In this document: piece by piece, positions 8,582 through 16,664 of the stretch
How the letters are laid out: every line of letters starts with the position of its first letter
Numbering within the stretch: the first letter of the stretch is position 1
Assembly: GCA_945907245.1 (NCBI GenBank)
Contig: CAMDTB010000030.1
Location: forward strand, 1 to 38,768
Source of the DNA: Rhizobium sp. Q54
GTDB taxonomy: Bacteria > Pseudomonadota > Alphaproteobacteria > SMXS01
Direction of reading: 5' to 3'
Length of the DNA stretch: 38,768 nucleotides
The notes under the pieces: generated by a model
What the model was told of the DNA's origin: nothing
Database searches by the model: none
What the model saw: the letters and a program-made list of their open reading frames with translations, nothing else
Translations under genes and position numbers: made by a program

Positions 8582-8986
8582 CTAAGCCGCCTGGACTGTT
8601 TCGAGGACGTCCTTGCCGCTGCGGCCGGCAAGATCCTTCGCGATTTCCTTCAGAAGCGCGCCTTCCAGGTGGCTGCCGTAGTGGCGCCGCAACTCGCCCA
8701 GCGCTTTCGGCGGGGCAATGACCACCAGATGCGCGATCTTGCCGCCCCGGACCTGTCCGTTGAGCCACTCGGCGACAGCCGCGACATGCGCGTCCTCGTC
8801 AGCCAAGTGCCCCGTTGGATTCGCCGAGCTGGAATGATGACGGGTGCCGGCACCCTTGTTGTGCTCGTCGAGCTTCGGTGACGCCATGTCCGAGAGAACC
8901 GGATCGGCCTCGTTCCCGCTGTTGCGGTGCAGTTCGAAGTGACGGCCATCGATGACCGCGAGGACGGTTCCGTGGGGCAACAACAT
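8582..8986 (-). CDS. Host-attachment family protein (first of two paralogues)
   Basis: 134 residues. The start at 8986 is well supported by AAGGAG six bases upstream, and the sequence before it does not resemble the family. N-terminus LPHGTVLAVIDGRHFELHRN, then a variable GAGTRHHSSSANPTGH loop, HVAAVAEWLNGQV and the conserved HLVVIAPPKALGELRRHYGSHLEGALLKEIAKDLAGR. This is the family named 'protein required for attachment to host cells' from an Agrobacterium mutant; a real biochemical role is not established, and a relation to release-factor-like folds has been proposed. The copy at 25570-26055 shares the VIADG/VIDG, LVxxAPxKALG and KDL segments. A possible Fnr/FixK site lies upstream at 9127-9140. 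Confidence 0.85.
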   Translation of the reverse strand: MLLPHGTVLAVIDGRHFELHRNSGNEADPVLSDMASPKLDEHNKGAGTRHHSSSANPTGHLADEDAHVAAVAEWLNGQVRGGKIAHLVVIAPPKALGELRRHYGSHLEGALLKEIAKDLAGRSGKDVLETVQAA

Positions 8987-9126
8987 GTTGATCTCCTTGA
9001 AGTTAGGCAATTGATACATGCCGTTGATCACGGACCGTGGGGAACGAATCTCCCCGATTGCGATTTCTCGGCCGCTGAAACCTCCAGCACTTGATTGCAT
9101 GGTAGAAGCCGGCGCCGCGTCGTTCA

Positions 9127-9140
9127 TTGATCTGCCTCAA
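9127..9140. promoter_or_regulatory. Fnr/FixK-like box
   Basis: TTGATCTGCCTCAA fits TTGA-N6-TCAA and differs by one base from the Fnr consensus TTGAT-N4-ATCAA. It lies 141-154 bases upstream of the minus-strand host-attachment gene and about 200 bases before modA. A similar box precedes the second host-attachment gene. Pattern match only. Confidence 0.45.
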
Positions 9141-9291
9141 GCACGACCGCGATCAAGTGTTCCTGGCCGGTCCAGCCCGGGAAGCCATGCGGCACTATCT
9201 GCGCACCGGGGCACGGGAACCGGCGGCGTCACAAAATTCCTCCGACCGGCGGTGGAAATGCCCGATCCAGCGAATTTTACTTGCCGGCAGT

Positions 9292-9315
9292 CGATATAGT
9301 CAGACAGATATAGCG
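9292..9315. promoter_or_regulatory. Mo-box-like operator before modA
   Basis: A 24-base near-palindrome with CGATATA and TATAGCG half-sites separated by 10 bases. ModE-type molybdate repressors bind operators of this length with CGnTATA-type ends. It ends 21 bases before the modA start, where a bound repressor would block transcription. No modE gene is in the window. Confidence 0.6.
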
Positions 9316-9336
9316 AACCAAAATCTGGAGGGGATC

Positions 9337-10137
9337 ATGCTGTTCAACAACGCCGCGCGCCGCGCCGCGCTGGCCGGCCTGGCGGCCGTCGCGCTGGCAA
9401 TGGCGACGCTTGTGCCGGTCACCGGAGCCCGGACAAATCAAGAGCAGGTCTCGGTGTTCGCCGCCGCCTCGCTGACCAACGCGATGCAGGATCTGGGCAA
9501 GGCCTATACGGAAAAGACCGGCGTGAAGGTGGTGTTCTCCTTCGCCTCCAGCTCGGCCGTCGCCCGCCAGATCGAGGCCGGTGCGCCCGCCGACCTGTTC
9601 ATCTCCGCCGATGCGGAATGGATGGATTACCTGCAGCAGCGCAGCCTGATCGACGTCGCGACCCGCAAGGACATCCTGTCCAACCGGCTGGTGCTGATCG
9701 CGCCGGCGGACAGCAACGTCCAGCTGAAGATCGCCCCGGGTTTCGCGCTGGCTGCGGCACTGGGCACCGACGGTCGCCTGTCGACCGGCGATCCGGACTT
9801 CGTGCCCGCCGGGCGCTATGCCCGCTCGGCGCTGTCAAACCTTGGCGTTTGGAACGACGTTACCGACCGGCTGTTGCGCGCCGAGAACGTGCGCACGGCC
9901 CTGGCCTTCGTCGCCCGCGGCGAGGCGCCGCTCGGCATCGTCTATCTCAGCGATGTGGGTGTGGAAAAGAAGGTGCGGATCGTCAACACATTCCCCGCGA
10001 GCAGCCACCTGCCGATCGTCTATCCGGCGGCCATCGTCAAGGGCGCCAGGCCCGGCGCGGCGGCGTTCTACGCCTTCATTCGCGCGCCTGAAGCGCGGGC
10101 CGTGTTCGAGAAGTACGGCTTCATCAATCCGCAATAG
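9337..10137 (+). CDS. modA: Molybdate ABC transporter substrate-binding protein
   Basis: 266 residues from the ATG at 9337, which has GGAGG five bases upstream; an in-frame ATG at 9127 is too far and lacks a ribosome site. Residues 1-30 are a signal peptide (RRAALAGLAAVALAMATLVPV). The mature protein begins with the ModA signature VSVFAAASLTNAMQDL, followed by SFASSSAVARQIEAGAPADLFISADAEWMDYL, whose serines bind the oxyanion, and DRLLRAENVRTALAFVARGEAPLGIVYLSD. Delivers molybdate (or tungstate) to a ModBC permease for molybdenum-cofactor synthesis. modB and modC do not follow: 48 bases on is a broken glutamine amidotransferase. The upstream Mo-box suggests molybdate repression. Confidence 0.95.
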   Translation: MLFNNAARRAALAGLAAVALAMATLVPVTGARTNQEQVSVFAAASLTNAMQDLGKAYTEKTGVKVVFSFASSSAVARQIEAGAPADLFISADAEWMDYLQQRSLIDVATRKDILSNRLVLIAPADSNVQLKIAPGFALAAALGTDGRLSTGDPDFVPAGRYARSALSNLGVWNDVTDRLLRAENVRTALAFVARGEAPLGIVYLSDVGVEKKVRIVNTFPASSHLPIVYPAAIVKGARPGAAAFYAFIRAPEARAVFEKYGFINPQ

Positions 10138-10185
10138 GCCGCCGAATCCCGCTGGCGCCGGAACCGCGGATGGCGGTAAGCCGCC

Positions 10186-10485
10186 GTGCCGGTGCTGCAC
10201 TGGCACGGCGACACCTTCGACCTGCCACCCGGCGCGGTGCTGCTGGCCGGTTCAAACCTCTATCCGCACCAGGCATTCAGCATCGGCTCCGCCGTCCTCG
10301 GTCTCCAGTTCCACGCCGAGGCCGATCCGGCCCGGATCGAGCAGCGGCTGATCGGCCACGCCGCCGAACTGGCCGCCAGTGGCGTCGACGTCCCGGCCCT
10401 GCGTGCCCAAACTGCCGAGGCGGGCGGCAAGGTGGAACCGGCCGCGGCCGCACTGCTGAACAGCTGGTTGGACGGCTGGTGCTGA
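10186..10485 (+). pseudogene. Class I glutamine amidotransferase, C-terminal fragment
   Basis: 99 residues opening at GTG, directly after an in-frame TAA. PVLHWHGDTFDLPPGAVLLAG and LGLQFHAEADPARIE are the C-terminal part of a GMP synthase-like class I glutamine amidotransferase, including the catalytic His43 and Glu45 of the Cys-His-Glu triad. The first half of the domain with the nucleophilic cysteine (about 130 residues) is absent, and the 48 bases between modA and this frame contain nothing like it. Without the cysteine the product cannot release ammonia from glutamine. Likely a remnant left by a deletion that also removed modBC, though that link is inference. Confidence 0.75.
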
Positions 10486-10503
10486 GCAGTCCGAGGTCTG
10501 CGG

Positions 10504-12090
10504 CTACGGCTTGGTCGCTGTCACGAAGCAGTCGACCTTGCGGGCCTTGAGCCGCTCGCACAGGCCGATCGCCGCCGGACGGGTGCCGAAACCGCCAATC
10601 TGCACCCGGTAGAACACGCCTTTCGGCCCCAGGTCGGCCTTGAAGATGTAGAGTTCGGCGGCATCGAGCAGATCGGCGTTGGCGCCCATCAGCCGCGCCC
10701 AGCGGAACCGGGCCTCCTCCTCGGTCCGGCCGGCGCCGATCTGTACCCTCCAGTTGTCGCTGCCATGCTCCGCCCTGGGTTCGGGTTCGGGTTCGGGCTC
10801 GGGTTCCGGCTCGGCTTCCGGCTTCGGCTGTTCGACCGTCTGCGGCGTCGCCGCGGGCGGCGGGACGGCCGGCGCCGGCGGAGCGACCTGGGCTGCGAGA
10901 GGTGCTGGCGCGGGCGCTGCTTCCGGTTCCTGCTTCACGGCAACCGAAACGCGGATGCTCTTGGCCGGCTGGCACGAGATCGCGTCGGCCTCGGTGCTGG
11001 CGCACAGCGCCTTTGCCGCCGCTTCGCCCTTCAACGGTCCTGTCCTGACCCGGTAGACCGCCGACTGCGGGCCGCCGCCGTCCAGTCTCTCGACCTCGAC
11101 GCCGGCGCCGGACAGCAGCCGGGCGTACTTGCCTTCCAGGGTCCGCCGCAGATCCGACGCCTCGCGCTCGGTCGGGAAACTTGCGAACTGCGCCCGGTAC
11201 TCCGCGTCCCTGGGATCGGCGGCCTTGGGATCGGTGGCCGTGGGATCGGCGGCCTTGGCGGGTGCCTGTGCCGGCGCCGGTACGGGCGGTGGCGCGGTAC
11301 TGGCGGCCGGCTGCGTCTCGTCGCGCAGCGGGATGGGGAGCGCGCCCTGGACCGCGTCCGGGCTGATGAGCGACAGGTCGGCGGTCACGAGGTCGTCGAC
11401 CGGATGCCGAAGCACGGCGCCGTCGAGCTGGGCGGCATCGGACTCGGCCCGGGTGCGGATGACTGGCGCGGCCGCGGCCTGCGCGGGCGGAGTCACCAGC
11501 GTGTCCGCGAGCCTGGTCGCCTCCTCGATGGCGGGCGCTTCCAGATAGGTCCGGGTGGTCGCGAGCGCCTCGGCGGCTTCGCGGATGCCGGCCCTCGACG
11601 CAAGGCTCAGCCAGGCATAGGCCTGCACGTAATCGCGCGTGACGAACTCGCCGTTGAAAAACTGCACACCCAGCAGGTACTGCGACTTGACGTCGCCGCC
11701 GCGCGCCGCCTGACGCCACAACGCGACCGCCTCGGTTCCCTGCCGCGGCGTACGGTCGTAGAGCATGGATCCCAAATTGGCCTGAGCGCCCACATGACCG
11801 AGTTCGGCAGCGCGCCGGTAATACTGCTCGGCCTTGACCAAGTCCTTGTCCGCGCCGAGTCCCAGCCGGTACATCTGCCCCAGATTGAACAGTGCGCGCG
11901 GGTCGCTGTTGGCCGCGTAGGGAAGCCACTCGTCGATCGCGGTCTTGTAGTCGCCCCGTGCATAGGCTTCGGCGCCCGCCTGGAAATTAGCATGGGCGGG
12001 CGCGGCCGACATGGCGAGCAGCAGCAGCGCGGTACGGAGCAACCACGCGGCAACGCGCCGGGGGCCGGGCCCGATGCCCGCGCCACACAT
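10504..12090 (-). CDS. Sel1-repeat / SPOR-domain envelope protein
   Basis: 528 residues from the chosen ATG at 12090, which gives a clean signal peptide (RRVAAWLLRTALLLLAMSAAPAHA). In-frame ATGs at 12114 and 12123 are possible; none has a strong ribosome site. The N-terminal half carries Sel1/TPR-like repeats (ALFNLGQMYRLGLGADKD, AQANLGSMLYD, SQYLLGVQFFNGE). A Pro/Ala linker follows, then two SPOR-like modules, the second (NWRVQIGAGRTEEEARFRW ... VFYRVQIGGFGT) the clearer. SPOR domains bind denuded peptidoglycan at division sites, so a periplasmic cell-wall or division role is plausible. Between the SPOR modules is a Glu-Pro repeat encoded by imperfect hexamers (about 10777-10827). Confidence 0.8.
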   Translation of the reverse strand: MCGAGIGPGPRRVAAWLLRTALLLLAMSAAPAHANFQAGAEAYARGDYKTAIDEWLPYAANSDPRALFNLGQMYRLGLGADKDLVKAEQYYRRAAELGHVGAQANLGSMLYDRTPRQGTEAVALWRQAARGGDVKSQYLLGVQFFNGEFVTRDYVQAYAWLSLASRAGIREAAEALATTRTYLEAPAIEEATRLADTLVTPPAQAAAAPVIRTRAESDAAQLDGAVLRHPVDDLVTADLSLISPDAVQGALPIPLRDETQPAASTAPPPVPAPAQAPAKAADPTATDPKAADPRDAEYRAQFASFPTEREASDLRRTLEGKYARLLSGAGVEVERLDGGGPQSAVYRVRTGPLKGEAAAKALCASTEADAISCQPAKSIRVSVAVKQEPEAAPAPAPLAAQVAPPAPAVPPPAATPQTVEQPKPEAEPEPEPEPEPEPRAEHGSDNWRVQIGAGRTEEEARFRWARLMGANADLLDAAELYIFKADLGPKGVFYRVQIGGFGTRPAAIGLCERLKARKVDCFVTATKP

Positions 12091-12244
12091 CGCCGTACCA
12101 TGACAAGGGGCCATCTGGGGCATGATCCGTTGGTGTACGTCAGCACCATTTATAGCGGCATCATCACGTCCAGGCCACAATATAAGCCCCGAGTCGCGCA
12201 GATGCTGTGGTCGGCGCATGCGTCGGCCGCAGGGCGGCGGCCTC

Positions 12245-12274
12245 TTGAACCAGGCCGTGCCGTAACCACATAGA
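12245..12274 (+). promoter_or_regulatory. Candidate heat-shock (RpoH-type) promoter of hsp20
   Basis: CTTGAAC (12244-12250) followed after 15 bases by CCACATAGA (12266-12274). This resembles the sigma-32 pattern CTTGAA...CCCCAT and suits an Hsp20 gene 86 bases downstream. It could equally be read as a housekeeping promoter (TTGAAC, 17 bases, ACATAG). Confidence 0.45.
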
Positions 12275-12359
12275 ATGCAAGCGGTGCCGGGTTCCGGGCC
12301 GCGACTCAATGGGCGCCTTCGGGGCCCGAACACTGCCCGCTTCGAGGAAGGAGGCCAGA

Positions 12360-12773
12360 GTGACGCGTGTATCCTTGTTGTCGAGCCCGTTCCTGCTCGG
12401 CTTCGAGCGGCTGGAAGGCATGCTCGAACGTGCCGCCCGCTCGGCGGACGACGGCTATCCGCCCTATAATATCGAGCAGACCAGCGAGACCAGCTGGCGC
12501 ATCGTGTTGGCGGTCGCCGGATTCCTGCCCGAGAACCTGAGCGTCACGATCGAGGACAACCAGCTGATCGTCGCCGGCGCGCAGCCCGACGACAAGACGC
12601 GGACCTTTGTTCACCGCGGCATTGCAACCAGACAGTTCCAGCGGCGTTACGTATTGGCCGACGGCATCGAAGTCGTCCATGCGGGTGTCGCGAACGGTCT
12701 GCTGACCGTGGATCTGACGAGACCGAAAAGCCAACCGGTCATCCGCAAGATCGACATCGTCGCCAAGTCCTGA
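12360..12773 (+). CDS. Small heat-shock protein Hsp20
   Basis: 137 residues from the GTG at 12360, chosen because AGGAGG lies five bases upstream and the product then begins MTRVSLLSSPFLLGFERLE, as in alphaproteobacterial homologues. An upstream ATG at 12309 adds 17 unrelated residues. The alpha-crystallin domain spans roughly 38-130: YPPYNIEQTSETSWRIVLAVAGF, SVTIEDNQLIVAGA, and the closing A-x-x-x-N-G-x-L motif (AGVANGLLTVDLTRP). A cytoplasmic holdase that keeps heat-damaged proteins soluble. Resembles IbpA/HspA-type proteins. Followed 30 bases later by a DUF1150 gene, an arrangement conserved in alphaproteobacteria. Confidence 0.95.
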   Translation: MTRVSLLSSPFLLGFERLEGMLERAARSADDGYPPYNIEQTSETSWRIVLAVAGFLPENLSVTIEDNQLIVAGAQPDDKTRTFVHRGIATRQFQRRYVLADGIEVVHAGVANGLLTVDLTRPKSQPVIRKIDIVAKS

Positions 12774-12803
12774 ACCTTCGGACCGGCTCACAGGAGAGGT
12801 CTA

Positions 12804-13019
12804 ATGACGACTACTGAGGTAATGAAGCAGATGACCCCGGAGGCCTTCGCGGCCCTGGGCGCCGAAAACACCATCTACCTGCGCCCGATCATGCAGGACG
12901 GTGTTGTGGCATTCGCCGTGCATACCGCGGCCGGCCAGCCGATCGGGCTGATGGAAAGCCCGGAGCTTGCCCGCGCGGCCGCACTCCAGCATGACATGAC
13001 CCTGGTCAGCGTCCACTAA
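12804..13019 (+). CDS. DUF1150 family protein
   Basis: 71 residues. MTPEAFAALGAENTIYLRPI and the tail MESPELARAAALQHDMTLVSVH match the DUF1150 family of short alphaproteobacterial proteins usually encoded directly behind hsp20. GGAGAGG precedes the start by about five bases. No function is known; conserved linkage suggests a role connected with the heat-shock protein (inference). Cotranscription is likely given the 30-base gap. Converges with ptsN 36 bases on. Confidence 0.9.
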   Translation: MTTTEVMKQMTPEAFAALGAENTIYLRPIMQDGVVAFAVHTAAGQPIGLMESPELARAAALQHDMTLVSVH

Positions 13020-13055
13020 CCGGTCGCGTACCGAGGAAACAGGATCGGATCCGGT

Positions 13056-13523
13056 TCAGGCCGCGTTGGTCTGGGCCGGATTCTGCGTCAGCAGGGCATA
13101 GAGAGCGGCCGAGCCATCGGCCCCGCGGAGCTTGTCGCACATGGCCCGGTCGCGCAGCAGGCGCGACACCTTGGCCAGCGCCTTCAGGTGGTCCGCGCCC
13201 GCGCTTTCAGGCGCCAGCAGCATGAAGACGAGGTCCACCGGCTGATCGTCAATGGATTCGAAATCGATCGGGTCGTCGAGGCGGGCAAACAGGCCGAACA
13301 GCCGGTTGATCTTCTCCAGCCGGCCGTGCGGGATGGCGACGCCCTGGCCGACGCCGGTGGTGCCCAGCCGCTCGCGACCCAGGATGGTCTCAAGGATTTC
13401 CCGCGCCGGTATGCCGGTGATGGAAGACGCGCGCTCAGCCAGCTCCTGCAGCGCCTGTCGCTTGCTGCTGGCCTTCAGCCCGGAATAGACGGAATCAGGC
13501 GATAGAAGCTGTTCAATTTCCAT
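13056..13523 (-). CDS. ptsN: PTS-Ntr IIA-like regulatory protein PtsN
   Basis: 155 residues from the ATG at 13523; upstream in-frame sequence is unrelated to the family. An EIIA-Ntr domain: MEIEQLLSPDSVYSGLKASSK, then GVAIPHGRLE with the phosphorylatable His66, and DDQPVDLVFMLLAPESAGADHLKALAKVSRLLRD. It accepts phosphate from NPr and regulates potassium transport, sigma-54-linked and nitrogen functions rather than sugar uptake. Last gene of the rpoN-hpf-ptsN group, 41 bases after hpf, the conserved order in proteobacteria. Confidence 0.96.
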   Translation of the reverse strand: MEIEQLLSPDSVYSGLKASSKRQALQELAERASSITGIPAREILETILGRERLGTTGVGQGVAIPHGRLEKINRLFGLFARLDDPIDFESIDDQPVDLVFMLLAPESAGADHLKALAKVSRLLRDRAMCDKLRGADGSAALYALLTQNPAQTNAA

Positions 13524-13564
13524 GGCGCATCCGTTCGTCAGCGGGACAATGCCCACCGCATGGC

Positions 13565-14140
13565 CTAGTTCTGGGCCTGCGGATCGATCCAACCGATATT
13601 GCCGTCGGGACGGCGGTAGACAACGTTCAGGCGACCGTGTGCCGAGTTACGGAACATCATGACCGGCGCATCGGACAGATCAAGCCGCATCACCGCGCCG
13701 CCGACCGTGGTCGTGGGAATTTCCATCTTCGTCTCAGCGACGATGAGCGGCTGCAGGTCATCCGGCTCCTCGCTGCCCTCCTCCTCGGCTTCCAGGACGT
13801 AGGTCGACGCCGCCACCAGCTCGGCGGCCGCCGCCTTCGAGGCGTTGTGATGATTGCGCAGGCGGCGCTTGTAGCGCCGCAAGCGGGTCTCGATCCGCTC
13901 GAGCGCCTGGTCGAACGCCGAATAGGGCTCGCCAGCCGAGGCGTGGCTCTGCATGACGATGGCATGGCCCGCATGCACCGAGCAGTCGACCCGGATCATG
14001 TGCGCGTCGCGCGAAAAGGTGACGTGGGCATCGACCGCGCGGTCGAAGTACTTGCTCACCCGCTCATCGATCCGATCCGTAACGTGCTCGCGGAGAGCCT
14101 CGCCGATGTCGATCTGCTTGCCGTTGACCTGAATTTCCAT
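13565..14140 (-). CDS. hpf: Ribosome hibernation promoting factor (long form)
   Basis: 191 residues from the ATG at 14140, where the family N-terminus MEIQVNGKQIDIGEALREHV begins. The N-terminal S30AE/RaiA domain (1-100) binds the decoding site; an acidic linker EAEEEGSEEPDD follows; the C-terminal domain (about 130-188, ETKMEIPTTTVGGAVMRLDLS...VVYRRPDGNIGWIDP) is the dimerisation module found only in long HPF. Long HPF alone can pair 70S ribosomes into 100S particles in stationary phase. Lies 128 bases downstream of rpoN. Confidence 0.95.
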   Translation of the reverse strand: MEIQVNGKQIDIGEALREHVTDRIDERVSKYFDRAVDAHVTFSRDAHMIRVDCSVHAGHAIVMQSHASAGEPYSAFDQALERIETRLRRYKRRLRNHHNASKAAAAELVAASTYVLEAEEEGSEEPDDLQPLIVAETKMEIPTTTVGGAVMRLDLSDAPVMMFRNSAHGRLNVVYRRPDGNIGWIDPQAQN

Positions 14141-14268
14141 GCTGCTCGCTACACCCTGTGATCTTCGACCCAAGTTCCAGGACGTGTTATCGCCATCAGT
14201 AAGGAATCATGCGCCCGCCGGGAGGCGCGGACCATAGTGACGAGAACACCCGCTGTCAAACTCCCACC

Positions 14269-15750
14269 CTACCGTCCCGCCTTCAGGCGCCGCCGCTGGA
14301 CGGATGAAGATATGTGCATCGCCTCCCGGTACTTCGCGACCGTCCGACGCGCGATGTCGATGTCGTCGGCCAGCAGCAGTTCCACGATCTTGTCATCGGA
14401 CAGGATCGCTTTCGGATCCTCCCTGTCGATCAGCTCCCGGATGCGGTGGCGGACGGCCTCGGCCGAATGGGACTCGCCGCCGTCGGCCGCCGCGATCGCA
14501 GCGGTGAAGAAATATTTCAGCTCGAACGTGCCGCGCGGACAAGACAGATATTTGCCGGCTGTGACGCGGCTGACCGTGCTTTCGTGCATGCCGATGGCGT
14601 CGGCCACCTGCTTCAGGTTGAGCGGTCGCAGATGCGAGACGCCGTGGGCGAAGAAACCGTCCTGGCGGCGCACCAGTTCGCTGGCGACCTTGAGGATGGT
14701 CTTGGCCCGCTGGTCGAGCGCCTTCACCAGCCAGCTCGCATTGCTGAAGCAGTCCGACAGGTACGCCCGGTCATGCTTGGACCGGCTGGCGTGGCGTACC
14801 TCGGCATAGTAGTGGGCGTTGACCAGCACCCGGGGCAGCACGTCGGCGTTTAGCTCCACGCCCAACGCGCCGTCGCCGCGGCGCGAGATCAGCACATCCG
14901 GGACGACCACATCGGCGTGAGGGCTGTCGAACGCCAGTCCCGGCTTGGGATCGAGCGCCCGCAGTTCGGCCAGCATGTCGGCGAAATCCTCGTCGCCGAC
15001 GCCGCATTGCCGCTTGAGCCACTCGGTCCGGCCCTCGGCGAGTGCCTCCAGGTTGCCGACCAAGGTCGCCATCGCCGGATCGAACCGGTCGCGGTCCTTG
15101 AGCTGGAGCGCGAGGCACTCCGCCAGGTTGCGGGCGCACACGCCGGGCGGGTCGAACTGCTGCAGCATGGCCAGGGTTTCCTCGACATCGGCTACCCGGC
15201 AGCCAAGCCGCTCGGCCACGTCGCCCAGCGGCTCGCGCAGGTAGCCGGCATCATCGACCATGTCGATCAGGTAGCGGCCGATCATCTTGAGCCGGCCGTC
15301 ATCCACCGTCATGCCGAGCTGTTCCGACAGATGGCTGCGCAACGTCGTCGGAACCGCGAGGCGCGACGAGGCGTCCATCGGCAGCCCGGACTCGCCGCCG
15401 CCCGAACCGGCGGTCCACGGACTGGCAGGCAGCGACTGGATGCCGTCGTCGGCGCTGGGCGCGGGCGCCAGGTCGCGGTCGTCGTTGGTGAATACATTGT
15501 CGTAGCGGCTGTCGAGCGGTGCGTCGCCGTCACCCGCGGGCGTTACGGCCGGCGTCTCCGTCGCCACAGGCGGCGCACCTTCGGCCGGCGCATAGTCGAA
15601 CTCCAGCAGCGGATTGGATTCAACCTGCTGTTCGACAAAGGAGACGAGATCGAGGCTGGAGAGCTGGAGCAGCTTGATGGCCTGCTGCAATTGTTGCGTC
15701 ATGACCAGTTGCTGGCCTTGTCGCAGGACTTGCCGCAATCCGGTTGCCAT
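14269..15750 (-). CDS. rpoN: RNA polymerase sigma-54 factor
   Basis: 493 residues. Region I is the Gln/Leu-rich N-terminus (LRQVLRQGQQLVMTQQLQQAIKLLQ) that contacts activators. An acidic linker follows (about 60-115), then the core-binding region and helix-turn-helix (LKQVADAIGMHESTVSRVTAGKY). The RpoN box ARRTVAKYREAM near the C-terminus recognises the -24 element. Directs nitrogen, motility and other activator-dependent promoters. It sits 53 bases after lptB and ahead of hpf and ptsN, the usual alphaproteobacterial order. Confidence 0.97.
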   Translation of the reverse strand: MATGLRQVLRQGQQLVMTQQLQQAIKLLQLSSLDLVSFVEQQVESNPLLEFDYAPAEGAPPVATETPAVTPAGDGDAPLDSRYDNVFTNDDRDLAPAPSADDGIQSLPASPWTAGSGGGESGLPMDASSRLAVPTTLRSHLSEQLGMTVDDGRLKMIGRYLIDMVDDAGYLREPLGDVAERLGCRVADVEETLAMLQQFDPPGVCARNLAECLALQLKDRDRFDPAMATLVGNLEALAEGRTEWLKRQCGVGDEDFADMLAELRALDPKPGLAFDSPHADVVVPDVLISRRGDGALGVELNADVLPRVLVNAHYYAEVRHASRSKHDRAYLSDCFSNASWLVKALDQRAKTILKVASELVRRQDGFFAHGVSHLRPLNLKQVADAIGMHESTVSRVTAGKYLSCPRGTFELKYFFTAAIAAADGGESHSAEAVRHRIRELIDREDPKAILSDDKIVELLLADDIDIARRTVAKYREAMHISSSVQRRRLKAGR

Positions 15751-15803
15751 TCAACTCCACCTGCCGGCTCGGCTGGCGCCGCCAAGTGGCAGGGCGCATG
15801 CGG

Positions 15804-16655
15804 TCACCGGATAAATCTCTCTCCCAGATACACCCGGCGAACGTCCTCGTTGGCGACGATCTCGTCGGGTGTGCCGCTCATCAGCACAGTTCCGTCGTAG
15901 ATAATATACGCCCGGTCGGTGATGTCGAAGGTTTCCCGCACGTTGTGATCGGTGATCAGAACCCCGATCCCGCGGTCCTTCAGATGCGCGACCAGGTCCC
16001 GGATATCGCCGATGGCGATGGGATCGATACCCGCGAACGGCTCGTCGAGCAGGATGATGTTCGGCTTGCCGGCGAGCGAACGGGCGATCTCTACCCGGCG
16101 CCGCTCGCCGCCCGACAGCGACAGCGAGGGCGCATGCCGCAGCCGCTGGATGCCGAACTCGTTGAGCAGGTTGTCCAGCATCTCCTCGCGCGTCCGGCGG
16201 TCGGGCTCGACCAGCTCCAGCACCGCCATGATGTTGTTCTCGACCGACATGCCCCGGAAGATCGACGCCTCCTGCGGCAGGTAGCCGATGCCCAGCCGCG
16301 AGCGCCGGTACATGGGCAGCGAGGTGACGTCGAGGCCGTCGAGCACGATCTGGCCCGAATCGGGCCGGATCAGCCCGACGATGGAATAGAAGCAGGTGGT
16401 CTTGCCGGCGCCATTGGGTCCGAGCAGGCCGACCACTTCGCCGCGGTGCACGTCGAGAGTTACGCCCTTGAGCACCGGACGGCCCTTGAAGCTCTTGCTG
16501 ATACCGGCGACGAACAGGCCCTCGCGACGCTGCGCCGGATCGACCGGCGGCTCAACGGCGCCATCGTCCTGGACGGTTGCCGCGATAGTATCGAACACCC
16601 TGGACGGATTCTGTTCGAACAGATCGCCGGGTTTGAGCTTGCCGTCGCTGGTCAC
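15804..16655 (-). CDS. lptB: LPS export ABC transporter ATP-binding protein
   Basis: 283 residues, about 40 longer at the N-terminus than E. coli LptB; the extension (residues 1-45, DGKLKPGDLFEQNPSRVF...) is rich in acidic residues. The ATPase core has Walker A GPNGAGKTT, signature LSGGERRRVEIARSLAGK, Walker B IILLDEPFAGID and the switch His in ITDHN. It powers LPS extraction from the inner membrane with LptFG and LptC. GTG start at 16655 with AAGGCGG just upstream, nine bases after the lptA stop. In an lptC-lptA-lptB operon. Confidence 0.97.
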   Translation of the reverse strand: MTSDGKLKPGDLFEQNPSRVFDTIAATVQDDGAVEPPVDPAQRREGLFVAGISKSFKGRPVLKGVTLDVHRGEVVGLLGPNGAGKTTCFYSIVGLIRPDSGQIVLDGLDVTSLPMYRRSRLGIGYLPQEASIFRGMSVENNIMAVLELVEPDRRTREEMLDNLLNEFGIQRLRHAPSLSLSGGERRRVEIARSLAGKPNIILLDEPFAGIDPIAIGDIRDLVAHLKDRGIGVLITDHNVRETFDITDRAYIIYDGTVLMSGTPDEIVANEDVRRVYLGERFIR

Positions 16656-16664
16656 GGAACCGCC

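Noticed and set aside
9127-9336. N-terminal extension of ModA from the ATG at 9127
   Set aside because: No ribosome site, residues unlike any signal peptide, and the extension would cover the Mo-box; the start at 9337 has a good ribosome site and signal peptide.
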